From positions 1,178,001-1,242,000 of the forward strand of contig OZ241878.1 of assembly GCA_965203365.1 (NCBI GenBank): a stretch of DNA of 64,000 nucleotides, read 5' to 3'. This stretch comes from VYFG01 sp965203365 (GTDB lineage: Bacteria; Pseudomonadota; Gammaproteobacteria; Arenicellales; Poriferihabitantaceae). Each line of letters starts with the position of its first letter. The stretch's first letter is position 1. The notes beneath the pieces are model-generated. The model did no database searches and was not told where the DNA came from. It was given only the letters and a program-made list of their open reading frames with translations. This document shows positions 1 through 8,540 of this stretch, piece by piece. Both the position numbers and the translations under genes were made by a program.

Positions 1-480
1 CATGGCGCTTTCCCATCGACCAAAGACGACCAGATAGGTCATGCAGGCACCCATCAACAGCGCCAGCTTCAAGCCACTAGCCCAATGCCCCAGGATAGTG
101 AAGGCCGCAATGACCGCGACCCAAGGCAACGGGTGCAGTACCACTTCAGCAGAAGGATCATCGGAAAACGAAAAGCCCGTGACCAGCAACTGGTTGACCA
201 AGGTGAGCGGCCATTCCAGTAGCCAGGCAAAAGATCGCGTCAAATCCTTGAAGCTGAACAGGCCGAAATCCAGATCCTTGATGAGCCACTCCATAAAATC
301 GCTGATCCAGTATCGAAGCGGTATCAGCCAATCTTTGGGGAATGTGACCATCCATGGCCAGGATTGCCCGGACCAGGCAATCAGGAGCGATACCGCCAAA
401 AAAACCCACCAGACCCAATGCAAACGCTGCCAACCCGACCACTTCAGTGTATCGGGGGACAGGGTCACGATTCCAGTCAT
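1..480 (-). CDS. Glycine betaine/proline-type ABC transporter permease (ProW-like), partial
   Basis: This is an open frame of 160 codons with no stop that runs off the left edge, so only the N-terminus is present. It starts MTGIVTLSPD at 480, and no upstream in-frame start was found nearby. A hydrophobic Trp-rich segment lies at about residues 20-37 and further membrane segments at about 120-155. The last visible residues (FGRWESAM) match the stretch that precedes the core permease domain in ProW-type proteins. It lies 214 bp downstream of, and on the same strand as, a betaine-type substrate-binding protein gene, which supports an osmolyte or quaternary-amine importer. The ATPase gene would be expected further left. 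Substrate is inferred from family and context. Confidence 0.75.
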   Translation of the reverse strand, partial: MTGIVTLSPDTLKWSGWQRLHWVWWVFLAVSLLIAWSGQSWPWMVTFPKDWLIPLRYWISDFMEWLIKDLDFGLFSFKDLTRSFAWLLEWPLTLVNQLLVTGFSFSDDPSAEVVLHPLPWVAVIAAFTILGHWASGLKLALLMGACMTYLVVFGRWESAM

Positions 481-585
481 GTCGTGGGCATTCCGATGGC
501 CGTTCCCGGTGGGTCAGTTTCCTGAAAGAAGATTCAGAGGAAATTGCAAGCGCAAAGGATGATCGTTCAGTGCCTTATGCCGGAT

Positions 586-618
586 CTTCCGGCCTTCGGG
601 ACCACCGAAGACCGGAAG
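586..618 (-). promoter_or_regulatory. Intergenic hairpin between binding-protein and permease genes
   Basis: Two 14-nt arms (586-599 and 605-618) pair fully if one G-U pair is allowed, with a 5-nt loop (GACCA). No T-run follows on the minus strand, so it is not a canonical intrinsic terminator. Similar hairpins after binding-protein genes often stabilise the upstream mRNA or lower downstream permease expression; that role is inferred here. Confidence 0.6.
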
Positions 619-694
619 ACGGCGATGTGAGATCATTCCCCATGCCTTGATAATGGAAATGATGCCCAGCGGCCACTCATGGACACTGGGGCAG

Positions 695-1654
695 TCAATT
701 GCACTGGGTCCATTCAGACCAAGTGGCAACGTTCGCGTTCAACCAGGCCTCAACGACCTCGTCGACGGATTTCCCATCCAGATCCACCTCACCCACCATG
801 GTCCCCATCGCCTGATTGTCAATGGTGAAATGTCGGATCGCGTGGTAGGCACAAGGCCATTTGTCTTCCCCCCCTTTCCACCCCACTTTCTTGATCCAAC
901 CGCGGGGCTTACCACAGTCATAAGCCATGTTCGGGTTCAAGCCGACCGACTTGTCGCTATAGCATTCATCGCTATAGGGAGGAAATTCCACAAACTCTCC
1001 CGCAAACTTGATGGGAGCCCAGTGGGGAGTGTAGACCCATCCCAGCCAAGGGGCCTGACGTTGGTAGGCAGACTCCAGTTCCGCGAACAAGGCTGCATCG
1101 GTACCGGCGTGCACCACCTCGAAATTCAGATCAAGGGCCTCGACACGCTCATCATCGTATCCGCCCCAAGTGACGGGTCCCCCCAGATATCGCCCAGCGG
1201 GGGCGGTTTCAGCAGTGGAAAATGCTTCGGCACAATCGTTCAAGGCCTTCCAATCGGGCAATCCTGGACATTTTTCCTTCATATAAAGGGGATACCACCA
1301 TTCCTCGATGGCTTGCATCCCGGTCTCACCCAGGTCGACCGTATTGCCGGTGGCCAGACTTTTCTCCATGGCATCTTTCCCCGTGGTTTCCCACATCTCC
1401 ATGGCGACATGCAGGTCGCCGGTTTCGAGGCCAGCAAACTGGGCCAGATAGTCGGCTTGTTGATATTTGACGTTGTAACCCATTTCCTGCAGCACCCGTC
1501 CCATGATCGTGGTGGTGATGTACTGTCCAGTCCAGTCATGGAGGGTCAAGACGATAGGGTCAGCGGATTCAACCGCTGCATGCGATGGACCGCCCAACAG
1601 CAAGGCAGCGCCGACGATCATTGAGGTCGGCGAACGAAAACGGTGTTTGAACAT
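695..1654 (-). CDS. Glycine betaine/proline ABC transporter substrate-binding protein (OpuAC family)
   Basis: This is a periplasmic binding protein of about 319 residues. The chosen start at 1654 (MFKHRFRSPT) is preceded by a good AAGGAG ribosome site about 7 nt upstream; the longer frame to 1702 lacks this. The N-terminus is a signal peptide with basic residues, a hydrophobic stretch and a likely cleavage after SHA-A. The mature part has the OpuAC-type opening (VLTLHDWTGQY), and many Trp residues suit a cation-pi cage for a quaternary ammonium group. It is first in an operon with the ProW-like permease and divergent from a DeoR-type regulator. The ligand could be glycine betaine, choline, carnitine or DMSP; sequence alone does not decide. 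Confidence 0.85.
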   Translation of the reverse strand: MFKHRFRSPTSMIVGAALLLGGPSHAAVESADPIVLTLHDWTGQYITTTIMGRVLQEMGYNVKYQQADYLAQFAGLETGDLHVAMEMWETTGKDAMEKSLATGNTVDLGETGMQAIEEWWYPLYMKEKCPGLPDWKALNDCAEAFSTAETAPAGRYLGGPVTWGGYDDERVEALDLNFEVVHAGTDAALFAELESAYQRQAPWLGWVYTPHWAPIKFAGEFVEFPPYSDECYSDKSVGLNPNMAYDCGKPRGWIKKVGWKGGEDKWPCAYHAIRHFTIDNQAMGTMVGEVDLDGKSVDEVVEAWLNANVATWSEWTQCN

Positions 1655-1775
1655 GACGTATCTCCTTGGATTAACAGATGAGGATATTGGATGATCTTTC
1701 ACTCAACGAAAAGGATCCGAACAGCAAATGTAACGCGCTTATTCCCCACTTTTCAATAGATATACACATTTTATT

Positions 1776-1827
1776 TGCTATTTTGTGGATTTATGTTGAT
1801 ATCGCGACATAAAAATGCAAAATAGCA
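1776..1827. promoter_or_regulatory. 10-bp inverted repeat in divergent promoter region (candidate operator)
   Basis: TGCTATTTTG at 1776-1785 and its exact reverse complement CAAAATAGCA at 1818-1827 lie in the AT-rich interval between the divergent transporter and deoR-type genes. The arms are 42 bp apart centre to centre, which puts them on one face of the helix. This geometry fits binding by an oligomeric regulator such as the adjacent DeoR protein. The regulator assignment is inference. Confidence 0.5.
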
Positions 1828-1865
1828 TGGCATCTGCAAAACTGGATCGACTAGGTGATTGAAAC

Positions 1866-2654
1866 GTGAAGTCCCTGTCCCGACATGAGGCGGAGATTTT
1901 CCGGCTCGTCACCCTAATGGGGTCGTGCTCCATCACCGAACTGGCCGAACAGCTCGGTGTCTCCGATGAAACCATTCGCCGACATGTCCGTCCCCTGGTC
2001 AATCGGGGGCAGGTTGACAAGGTGCATGGCGGGATTGTCCTGCCCGACCGGCTGCGGGAAGCTCCGATGGAACGACGCATGGGAGAAAACCGCAACGCCA
2101 AGCAGGCGATCGCATCGGCTGTGGCGGACCGGATTGATGACGGCGACACGCTTATGCTGGACACCGGTTCGACGACGGCTTATGTCGCGCTGAGCCTCTC
2201 GAAGAAAAGCGGACTCAGGGTCGTCACAAACTCCACCGAGATTGGACGCATTCTGGCCCGCCAGAACAGCAACAAGATCTATCTAGTCGGAGGAGAGATC
2301 GGCAACAACCAGTTGGCCACGTTTGGTCCCCAAGCGATTGAATTCGTTCGCCGTTTCAACGTGCACCATGCCATCTTGTCCATTGGGGGAATCAATGCCG
2401 ACTATGAACTGCTGAACTTTGACCTGGATGAAGCGGAGTTTTCTCGAGCCGTCATCAATCAGGCGGCCGCCGTGACAGTCGTCGCCGACCACACCAAGTT
2501 CAGTCGTCGCGCCTTGGTCAAGGTCTGTGATGTCACTGATATCGACACTTTCGTAACCGATCAGGAGCCCCCATCGGAGTTCCGTCGGCGACTTGAAGAA
2601 AGGGATGCTTCACTGGTGGTCGCTGGGGCGAGACCCACTGTCGATCGTCCATAA
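1866..2654 (+). CDS. DeoR/GlpR-family transcriptional regulator
   Basis: A 262-residue regulator. The N-terminal winged helix-turn-helix is clear (SITELAEQLGVSDETIRRHV, about residues 21-40, then a DeoR-like KVHGGIV). It is followed by a DeoR C-terminal sensor domain of the sugar-phosphate isomerase fold with LDTGSTTAYVAL, VTNSTEIG and VGGEIGNN. The start is GTG at 1866; an in-frame TGA two codons upstream excludes a longer protein. It is divergently transcribed from the betaine-type transporter, with a candidate operator between them. DeoR proteins usually respond to phosphorylated sugars, so pairing with an amine transporter is slightly unusual. The true ligand cannot be told from sequence. 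Confidence 0.85.
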   Translation: MKSLSRHEAEIFRLVTLMGSCSITELAEQLGVSDETIRRHVRPLVNRGQVDKVHGGIVLPDRLREAPMERRMGENRNAKQAIASAVADRIDDGDTLMLDTGSTTAYVALSLSKKSGLRVVTNSTEIGRILARQNSNKIYLVGGEIGNNQLATFGPQAIEFVRRFNVHHAILSIGGINADYELLNFDLDEAEFSRAVINQAAAVTVVADHTKFSRRALVKVCDVTDIDTFVTDQEPPSEFRRRLEERDASLVVAGARPTVDRP

Positions 2655-2871
2655 GACGATGGAAGATTGACGATGGGGTCCGGCATCCCATGATGTCAGG
2701 ATGTGTCACGATGTTCATCGTCTGGGGGTCGATGTTCGCCGAATGTTTCATCGATAATCCCATTTTGGCAACGAGCGTGTCTCCCGGTAAAGATAAATCC
2801 ATGGGGGTCGCCTGCAATGCCCCGGAAGGCCATGTCCATCTTCGATATGGCCAATTCTCGGCCTGCAGGAC

Positions 2872-4179
2872 ATGCCCAGTTGCGGTAAGATGGTCGGTAT
2901 GAACGCAAGACCCTTCCCCAAGCCTCCGCCAGCTGATCCGCTGCCCTTGGACACCTGGTTGCGACGCACGGACCGGGCCGAAGCGGGCCGTGAGCCATTT
3001 TTCCGAGGCCGTGATACGGAATACGAGGTATACCGGTCGGCCGTCACCAGCCTCAGTGAAGGCGTGGTCGGCGGCGGGACGATGATTTTCCAGGGCGCTC
3101 CAGGCGCCGGCAAGTCCGCCCTGATGGCCGAGTGCCTGGAGGCCGTGCGACAGCACTCGAGCCCGAAGGACCCTTGGGTGGCGGTCGCCATCAAGCCTGA
3201 GACCCTGCAGTCGCCCGTCGATGTCGTGATGCGGCTGGTCGAGGCGGCCAATACGGAAATGGAGCGCTTGCGCAGGCTGGAGTCTGGCTCACTGACTGGG
3301 AAACTGGATGAATTTCTGGAGCGAAGCCGCCAGCTTCATCAAGAGTTGGCCGAACGAGGGGTGGGACTGGGAGGGATCTCCGTGGGGGGGCGGGCGACTG
3401 TAGAGAACCGGGGAGAGACGACATGGTCTTCGGAACAGGTGTTCCGAAACGCCGCCCCGCTGCTGGCGCACCTGCATCTGGTGGTGGGGGTGGACGAGGC
3501 CCAGAACATACCGGTTTCAGAATCTACCCGGGGCGTAGTGGACTGTCTGCACAGTCCTCCTGGTGACATTCCTTTGGTCGCGGCGTTTTTCGGGTTGAGC
3601 GACACCCAGAATGTGCTGCGTCAATGTGGTCTGTCACGATTCGCCGATGGACGGGTGGCGAATCTGGAACCGCTGGCGGAGGACGAGGCGGCCAACGCTA
3701 TCCGCAGTGTCCTTGATATCTATGGGTTCGCCGGAATGCTGCCGGATCGGGCAGAATGGGTCACCCGTCTAGCCGAGTTGTCCCAAGGGTGGCCGCAACA
3801 CATCAACCGGGTGGCGGTGGCGGCGGCCCAAGTGATTCTGGATTCTGGCCGGCACCCGGAGAAATCTTCACTGGAAAAGGCCCTGGCGCTGGGCCGGGAA
3901 CGGAAGGAGGCGTATTATGCTGGACGACTCGCTGCCGGGGCCCGTCCTCCCTGGGCCTACCGGCAGATGGCCCGGGTGGATCAGCAGAAGGGCGGCGTGC
4001 TACCCCTTGACGACTTGAGGCAGTTCTTGGCGGAAGAAAGCCTGGAAGATTTCCTGACCAACGCCCTGCATGCCGGGCTGCTGGCGCAGGTCAAGCAGCT
4101 TCCCTATCACTACCGCATCCCAATTCCGTCCTTCGGGGACTATCTGCGGGCCTTGCCGGTGGAACCTCCGTCGGCCTGA
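2872..4179 (+). CDS. Orphan AAA+ ATPase (ORC/AAA_16-like)
   Basis: A protein of about 435 residues with Walker A GAPGAGKSAL (about residue 75), Walker B LVVGVDEAQN (about 204) and a sensor-like stretch VAAFFGLSDTQN. A C-terminal helical/winged region follows. The architecture resembles ORC/Cdc6- or TniB-like AAA proteins. Starts at 2872, 2890 or 2899 are possible; none has a convincing ribosome site. It stands alone, flanked on the right by an IS5-type remnant, an ISNCY end and an IS30 copy. No partner gene is visible. A role in defence or transposition targeting is plausible but unproven. A simple uncharacterised ATP-binding protein is the safe call. Confidence 0.7.
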   Translation: MPSCGKMVGMNARPFPKPPPADPLPLDTWLRRTDRAEAGREPFFRGRDTEYEVYRSAVTSLSEGVVGGGTMIFQGAPGAGKSALMAECLEAVRQHSSPKDPWVAVAIKPETLQSPVDVVMRLVEAANTEMERLRRLESGSLTGKLDEFLERSRQLHQELAERGVGLGGISVGGRATVENRGETTWSSEQVFRNAAPLLAHLHLVVGVDEAQNIPVSESTRGVVDCLHSPPGDIPLVAAFFGLSDTQNVLRQCGLSRFADGRVANLEPLAEDEAANAIRSVLDIYGFAGMLPDRAEWVTRLAELSQGWPQHINRVAVAAAQVILDSGRHPEKSSLEKALALGRERKEAYYAGRLAAGARPPWAYRQMARVDQQKGGVLPLDDLRQFLAEESLEDFLTNALHAGLLAQVKQLPYHYRIPIPSFGDYLRALPVEPPSA

Positions 4180-4261
4180 ACCGAATCATTCCTGCGACGG
4201 CTTGTCAAAGATTCCATCGGGCAACCCCATCCGCCTCAAAAGACCACTGGCAGCCCCCCCC

Positions 4262-4410
4262 CTGCGTGACAATGGCGTTCGGTTGCCACTGCCCTCATCC
4301 GTTTTAGCCATTCCTCCCAGATTCCCTTGTCCTGCCACTGCACTCCGGTGCGCAGAATCCAGAATACCGCATTGAGGAAACGCCCGTTGTCTTCAGCCTC
4401 CCCTTGACCT
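4262..4410 (-). pseudogene. IS5-family transposase N-terminal remnant
   Basis: The 418-bp gap between the AAA+ gene and the next IS has no intact gene. On the minus strand it encodes a short stretch reading EDNGRFLNAVFWILRTGVQW. This matches the DNRxFLNAVLWxLRTGxxW signature at the start of IS5/DUF4096 transposases. The reading then runs into unrelated residues with no catalytic part, so it is a relic. Confidence 0.55.
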
Positions 4411-4597
4411 CTTCGACCCGGCCGGCCAATGAGGCTCCAACAAGGACCATCAGGAGTTCGAAATAGTCTATCGGCGGCGTGAATTGGTCATTTCAGTCCG
4501 CAAAGGGGGTTCCATTCATAAAGGGCGCTGCTTTCTTGTGATGACATTATTCTGATGTCCTTTCAGCACTCTTGAGGTGATCTGTGCTTGAGTTAGG

Positions 4598-4684
4598 TAG
4601 TGTCTGGCAGAAAACGCCTCTTTTTCGGGCGACCCGGCTCGGTCCGTCGCCAGTTCCCCAAGCAAAACAATAGGCAATCTCTAC
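4598..4684 (+). mobile_element. Solo end of the ISNCY-type element (87 nt)
   Basis: The sequence beginning TAGTGTCTGGCAGAAAACGC is the terminal repeat of the ISNCY-type element at 39186-41022 (same as its right end, reversed), followed by its subterminal sequence. It stops exactly where the IS30 copy 1 left tip starts. The same junction recurs at 30617-30704. Confidence 0.7.
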
Positions 4685-6016
4685 CCCCGTGCCACTCTGA
4701 AGTGCAACCCTTGGCCCCGTCGCCGGATCGCTTGAGTTAGGCGGATGGCAACGGGCCAGAGGATGGCAGACCCTCTCAGTTGACCAATCAACGGAGAAGG
4801 GCCATGCCGACTGGCGACCACCCACTGACCCACTTGGAAAGGTCGCAGATTGCCGCGCAACTCGGACGGGACATCAGTCCGATTTCCCGAGATCTGAGGC
4901 GCCACTGCGGACAGCGCGGTGATCGGCACCAGCAAGCCCAAGGCAAGGCGACGAGCCGGCGCCGGGAAGCCTCGGCCGGGCCCTGGAAGATGACCCCGGA
5001 GCGCTGGGCGGTGGCGGAGGAGCGGCTGCAGGCCGGATGGGGCCCAGAACCCATCGCGGGTCGGGCTCGACAACAAGAGGAAGTGATGGCCGGCCGGGAA
5101 TGGATCGATTAGTCTATCCGAGCGGACCGAAAGGTGGGTGGAGACCTTTACCGGCATCTACCCGCCGGGGGAAGCAGCCCAACTGGCGCGGTGGCCGACA
5201 CGCGGGACGCGGTCACCTTCCCGGTCAGGTGGACATTGCCGAGCGCCCGGCGGATGGGGGAGGCCAAGGGCCGGATCGGGGACTGGGAGCTTGACCTGAT
5301 CATGGGGGTGAAGCACCGGGGAGCCTGGATTTCCTGGGGAGATCGGGCCTCGAAGTTCATGGGGCTGATCGGGGTAGCCGGGAAGACGGCGGCGGCCGTG
5401 ACTGAAGCCATTGTCCGGCGAATGGCCCCGATTCGGGACCGGGTGTACACGGGCACGGCGGACCACGGCCAGGAGTTTGCCGGGCACCGAGAGATTGCGG
5501 CCGCCCTGGAAGCCGACTTGGATTTTGCCACTCCGGACCATTCCTGGGAGCGGGGCCTGAACGAGCACCCCCACGGCTTGGTCCGCCAGTCCTTTCCGAA
5601 GGGAACGGACTTCCGTCAGGTGACGGCCTCTCAGGTCCAGGCGGTGGAAGAGCGGATCAACCGCCGGCCCCACCAGGTCCTGGGGGTTCGAACCCCGGAA
5701 GAGGTCTTCACCGCCGCCGCCCCGCCCTGAAGGCGGTCATTCCTCTCCCCTCCCCTGCCTTTCCAGAAGCCCGCATTCGACGGGCCGGGCCCCGCTCGGC
5801 CGAAGTCAGCCTGACACGGTCCGAGCGGGCCCTGGCGTTGTGAAATCGCCTCGGTCAGACTCCCTGGCGTCGAGAGGGATGCCATCAATGGCCGACATCA
5901 GCTCCTTTCAGCCCCTTGAGGGCTGAATGGTCCGGTCGCCGCCGTGCTCCCTTCCTTCGGGGGATGCCCTCATGCCGGGAGCGGGGCGAGTGTGGCACTT
6001 CAGACTGGAAGTGGGG
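4685..6016 (+). mobile_element. IS30-family element, copy 1 (degenerate)
   Basis: About 1.33 kb. The left tip is CCCCGTGCCACTCTGAAGTG, and the right end carries an imperfect inverted copy (GGCACTTCAGACTGGAAGTG). The same ends recur at about 8.4, 10.8, 12.8, 28.9, 30.7, 47.2, 48.1, 51.7 and 53.1 kb. The encoded transposase is broken, so the element is probably immobile unless helped in trans. Confidence 0.85.
4804..5730 (+). pseudogene. IS30-family transposase, frameshifted (copy 1)
   Basis: The N-terminal HTH part (MPTGDHPLTHLERSQIAAQL) reads to a stop at 5110. The middle part (RRGKQPNWRGGRHAGRG, HLPGQVDIAERPAD) is in a second frame. The catalytic part from GEAKGRIGDWELDLIMG to the end is in a third. 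IS30 DDE landmarks are visible: GDWELD, TADHGQEFAGH and the Glu-containing HSWERGLNEHPHGLVRQ. Some 20 residues between helices of the N-terminal domain are also missing relative to copy 4. Non-functional as written. Confidence 0.85.
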
Positions 6017-6110
6017 AAATCATTAAGAGCGTGTTGGAATCCGGTGCCGTGTTGACCATTCGAGAAGGGCGCATGCGGGTTTCAATGCCACAGGCGAGGC
6101 ACTGAAGTTT

Positions 6111-7076
6111 TTATGCCTCCTGAAGTGCTTGGAGCACCGCCATAATCTCCTCGAAATCCGGCACCTCACCGAAGATCATGTTTTCCATTGCACGATAATC
6201 GGATCTGACCGAGGCCAACACATGACCCACCGGTACCAGCACCAAGGTACCTGGCTTCGCCAAGTCGTATCTGGCCCAACCGCGGGGATAGAATCGCTGC
6301 TTAAACGCCACTACGCTGGCAAGCAACCCCGGATCGGCCAAAGCCTGTTCCTTCACCGGTGACTGGGCCATCTTGGCCAGATCGTAATAGTGGCGAGAAT
6401 AGCGAGGCGGCTGTGCATTACCCTCGGGGCGATGAGCCTCATGGTGCAGAATCGTGGCCTTCTCCCAAAACGTGCGTTCCGCCTTGATGACTCTAACCGC
6501 ACATTCTCGTTGCTCAAACACATCGGGAAAGGCCTCTGCTGCATAACAGCTGATACTGCGATCTTCATAAGGCAGCCATGACGCCAGTGGGCCGATTTCC
6601 AAGCGCACTTCGGAACGGAGGTAATCATCAGAAAAGGCTGCGGGGTAGTTGATATCAATTACGAATGGATCATCGTTTACACGACTGTCACACACACCGT
6701 CGAGTGCAGATTCGACCATTCTCAACAGTTACTCGCCAATGTATTTTTGTGCCTGCTCGTTGATTGCCGCATTCAACTGAGCCTGTTTGGTTTTGGAGCG
6801 TTCAGCCAAAGGGTCATCTCCGCCCAGAACACGCCAGTCGAGGACTAGGTCGATATCTTCCGAGAAACGTTCAATCAGGTTATAAACTTTCGATAGACTG
6901 GTGCCACCCTTGAACACCAGCAACTGCGCGAGATCCGGTTCCTGGAACAGCCGGTTGAGTACCCAGGTAACCCAAAAGTCCTTTTCGACAACAGCTGGCG
7001 TGGTGCCCTTCTGCGTCGCCGTCTCCGAAAACAACTCGCTACGTTGCTGCGCAGGAAGCCGGGCAACCTTGTCCAT
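6111..7076 (-). pseudogene. AbiEii-type nucleotidyltransferase toxin, in-frame nonsense (AbiE locus 1)
   Basis: The reading from 7076 gives the AbiEii N-terminus: VEKDFWVTWVLNRLF, the nucleotidyltransferase core FKGGTSLSKVYNLIERFSED, then IDLVLDW. It stops at a TAA at 6729-6731. The same frame continues immediately with a normal AbiEii C-terminus (ERTFWEKATILHHEAHRP, SRHYYDLAKM) to 6111. One changed codon therefore splits an otherwise intact gene of about 320 residues. The start overlaps the antitoxin stop by one base (TGATG). The truncated product keeps the catalytic motif but lacks the C-terminal half, so toxicity is doubtful. Confidence 0.85.
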
Positions 7077-7687
7077 CAGTTAGCCTCCTTGCAGATCCGC
7101 TTGATGGTTTCATAGATCCAACCGGTAACCGAGCGAGTATCCTTGAGGATAGGGTCACACGCATTGGACTCCAGCTGCTGGCGGATACGCTCGACCACCT
7201 CCTGGTCCACATGCTCCCGACCCAGCGCTTTCAGTGCCTGCACCACCAGACCACTCTCCTTGTATTTGAAACCCACATCCTTTAAGGCGGATTTCTTGAA
7301 CACCAGGCTATATTTCCCGATTTCGTACTCACGGCCTGGACCGTCGGAGAGATAAATCCAACGCCCCGGAACTTGGGTGGAGAGACCCAGCAGGTTTAGA
7401 GCCGCATCGCCGGCAAGTTGAATGCGCCAGTTGAATTTGCGAGCCAACGCATGAGCCACTTGGTCGAGATCCGGGCTCAATTGACGGTCCAGTAGTGCGC
7501 TATAGCGAGGATAGTCGTAGACCCCTCGACAGACACGGCGAATCTTGCCCGCCTTGGTCAGGCTGGAGAGTGCCCGATGGAGATTGACCTCACCGAATTC
7601 GGCCACAAAGTCGGTCTTGGTAAAGGCCCAACCCCTACCACGGCCATATATCCGTGAAATAACTTTGTTTTCAATACTTTGAGACAT
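7076..7687 (-). CDS. AbiEi-type antitoxin / DUF6088 regulator (AbiE locus 1)
   Basis: A 203-residue protein with an N-terminal winged-helix segment (WAFTKTDFVAEFGEVNLHRA, then LSSLTKAGKIRRVCRGVYDY) and a DUF6088-type C-terminal domain. This is the standard partner encoded just upstream of AbiEii in type IV toxin-antitoxin/abortive-infection modules, where AbiEi represses its own promoter. It overlaps the toxin start by one base, which implies translational coupling. An inverted repeat lies just upstream of its start. The gene looks intact although its toxin partner has a premature stop. Confidence 0.85.
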   Translation of the reverse strand: MSQSIENKVISRIYGRGRGWAFTKTDFVAEFGEVNLHRALSSLTKAGKIRRVCRGVYDYPRYSALLDRQLSPDLDQVAHALARKFNWRIQLAGDAALNLLGLSTQVPGRWIYLSDGPGREYEIGKYSLVFKKSALKDVGFKYKESGLVVQALKALGREHVDQEVVERIRQQLESNACDPILKDTRSVTGWIYETIKRICKEAN

Positions 7688-8328
7688 TTTCGAATACTTC
7701 TTTTTTCAGATAAACCGTATTGTTTTTCTGAAACAGGAGCGTAGCAGACCCACAGCACTCAGTGCAGTCTGATGACGCCGCATCCTGAGCAAAAGCTTCC
7801 CTGGGCAGCCCTACCCAGCCCTCGCTTGGGGAAACGCCAGTCGCTGGCGGCATAAGAGCGCTCCGCTTTTCCGCCAACAGACTGGAGACCAAGGCGCAGG
7901 TCAGTGCATCCTCCCAGTCTGCATGACTGAGTGCGGAGTCTGGTCGGTGCAGAGTCTGAATGGTTTCTGATCGTTTGCAGGCCAGAGGATACGCCTCAAT
8001 GGCGGCTAGATTCTTGCCGTTACTCCAGACACCGCACTCCACTATCGTCGGCACAAAACGCGCAAGGATGTGCATCCCCTTCGTGACCTGGGAGCCGATC
8101 ATATCTTTAATGGCCGACAGCGGACTGAGGACTGGTTCAAACCGGTAATGATCAGTGCGGCGAAACAGATAGAGATTGGTGTTGGATGTCTCGATAGGGG
8201 CTGCCGCCTTACTTTAGGTTACCAGTTGAATAAAGGCTTCGGAAAAACCCAAGGGAGTGTCAATGGCGAGGGTCACTGGACCGGATTCTGGAGATACCCC
8301 ACTCCCACACAAATCGAACACAGCAGCG
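7671..8328 (-). pseudogene. DUF429 protein, truncated and frameshifted
   Basis: The minus strand first reads VTLAIDTPLGFSEAF (from about 8270). After a frameshift near 8190 it continues NLYLFRRTDHYRFEPVLSPL, DMIGSQVTKGMHILARFVPT, AIEAYP and DWEDALTCALVSSLLAEK, ending with EGWVGLP. These are landmarks of the DUF429 (predicted RNase H-like) family. The N-terminus is missing and is replaced at about 8329 by an IS30 tip. The C-terminal tail reads on into the AbiE promoter region, so that end also looks altered. The gene is a relic. Confidence 0.7.
7704..7733 (-). promoter_or_regulatory. Inverted repeat upstream of AbiE locus 1 (candidate AbiEi operator)
   Basis: TTTCAGA (7704-7710) and its exact inverse TCTGAAA (7727-7733) are separated by 16 bp, just upstream of the antitoxin start at 7687. 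AbiEi proteins are known to repress by binding inverted repeats in their own promoters. The assignment here is inferred from position. Confidence 0.4.
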
Positions 8329-8396
8329 CTCCTCTCTTCGGAGGACGCCCTCATGCCGGGAGCGGGGCGAGTGTTGCACTTCAGAGTGGCACGGGG
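8329..8396 (+). mobile_element. Solo IS30-family right end
   Basis: About 68 bp matches the right end of the local IS30 element: GACGCCCTCATGCCGGGAGC followed by the tip GTTGCACTTCAGAGTGGCAC-GGGG. The body of the element is absent. It abuts the DUF429 relic on its inner side and the maeB upstream region on its outer side. Confidence 0.75.
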
Positions 8397-8540
8397 GGCT
8401 TTGCCCTGCATCCGATCAACTCAAACCGTCCTGATACCTGACAGAGGCGAATGACTCCAGAGTGAATTTACCGGTCAAATCTAATGACGATATTTCTCGC
8501 TTCAGGGATAATGCCTATCGAATATCGCACGAAGATTGCT

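Noticed and set aside
647..1624. 325-codon plus-strand frame opposite the substrate-binding protein gene
   Set aside because: The minus strand has a signal peptide, a ribosome site and OpuAC-family motifs; the plus-strand frame has none.
4780..5730. Functional IS30 transposase by programmed frameshifting
   Set aside because: IS30 transposases are made from one frame. The copies carry different stops and indels at different places, which indicates decay rather than a conserved recoding signal.
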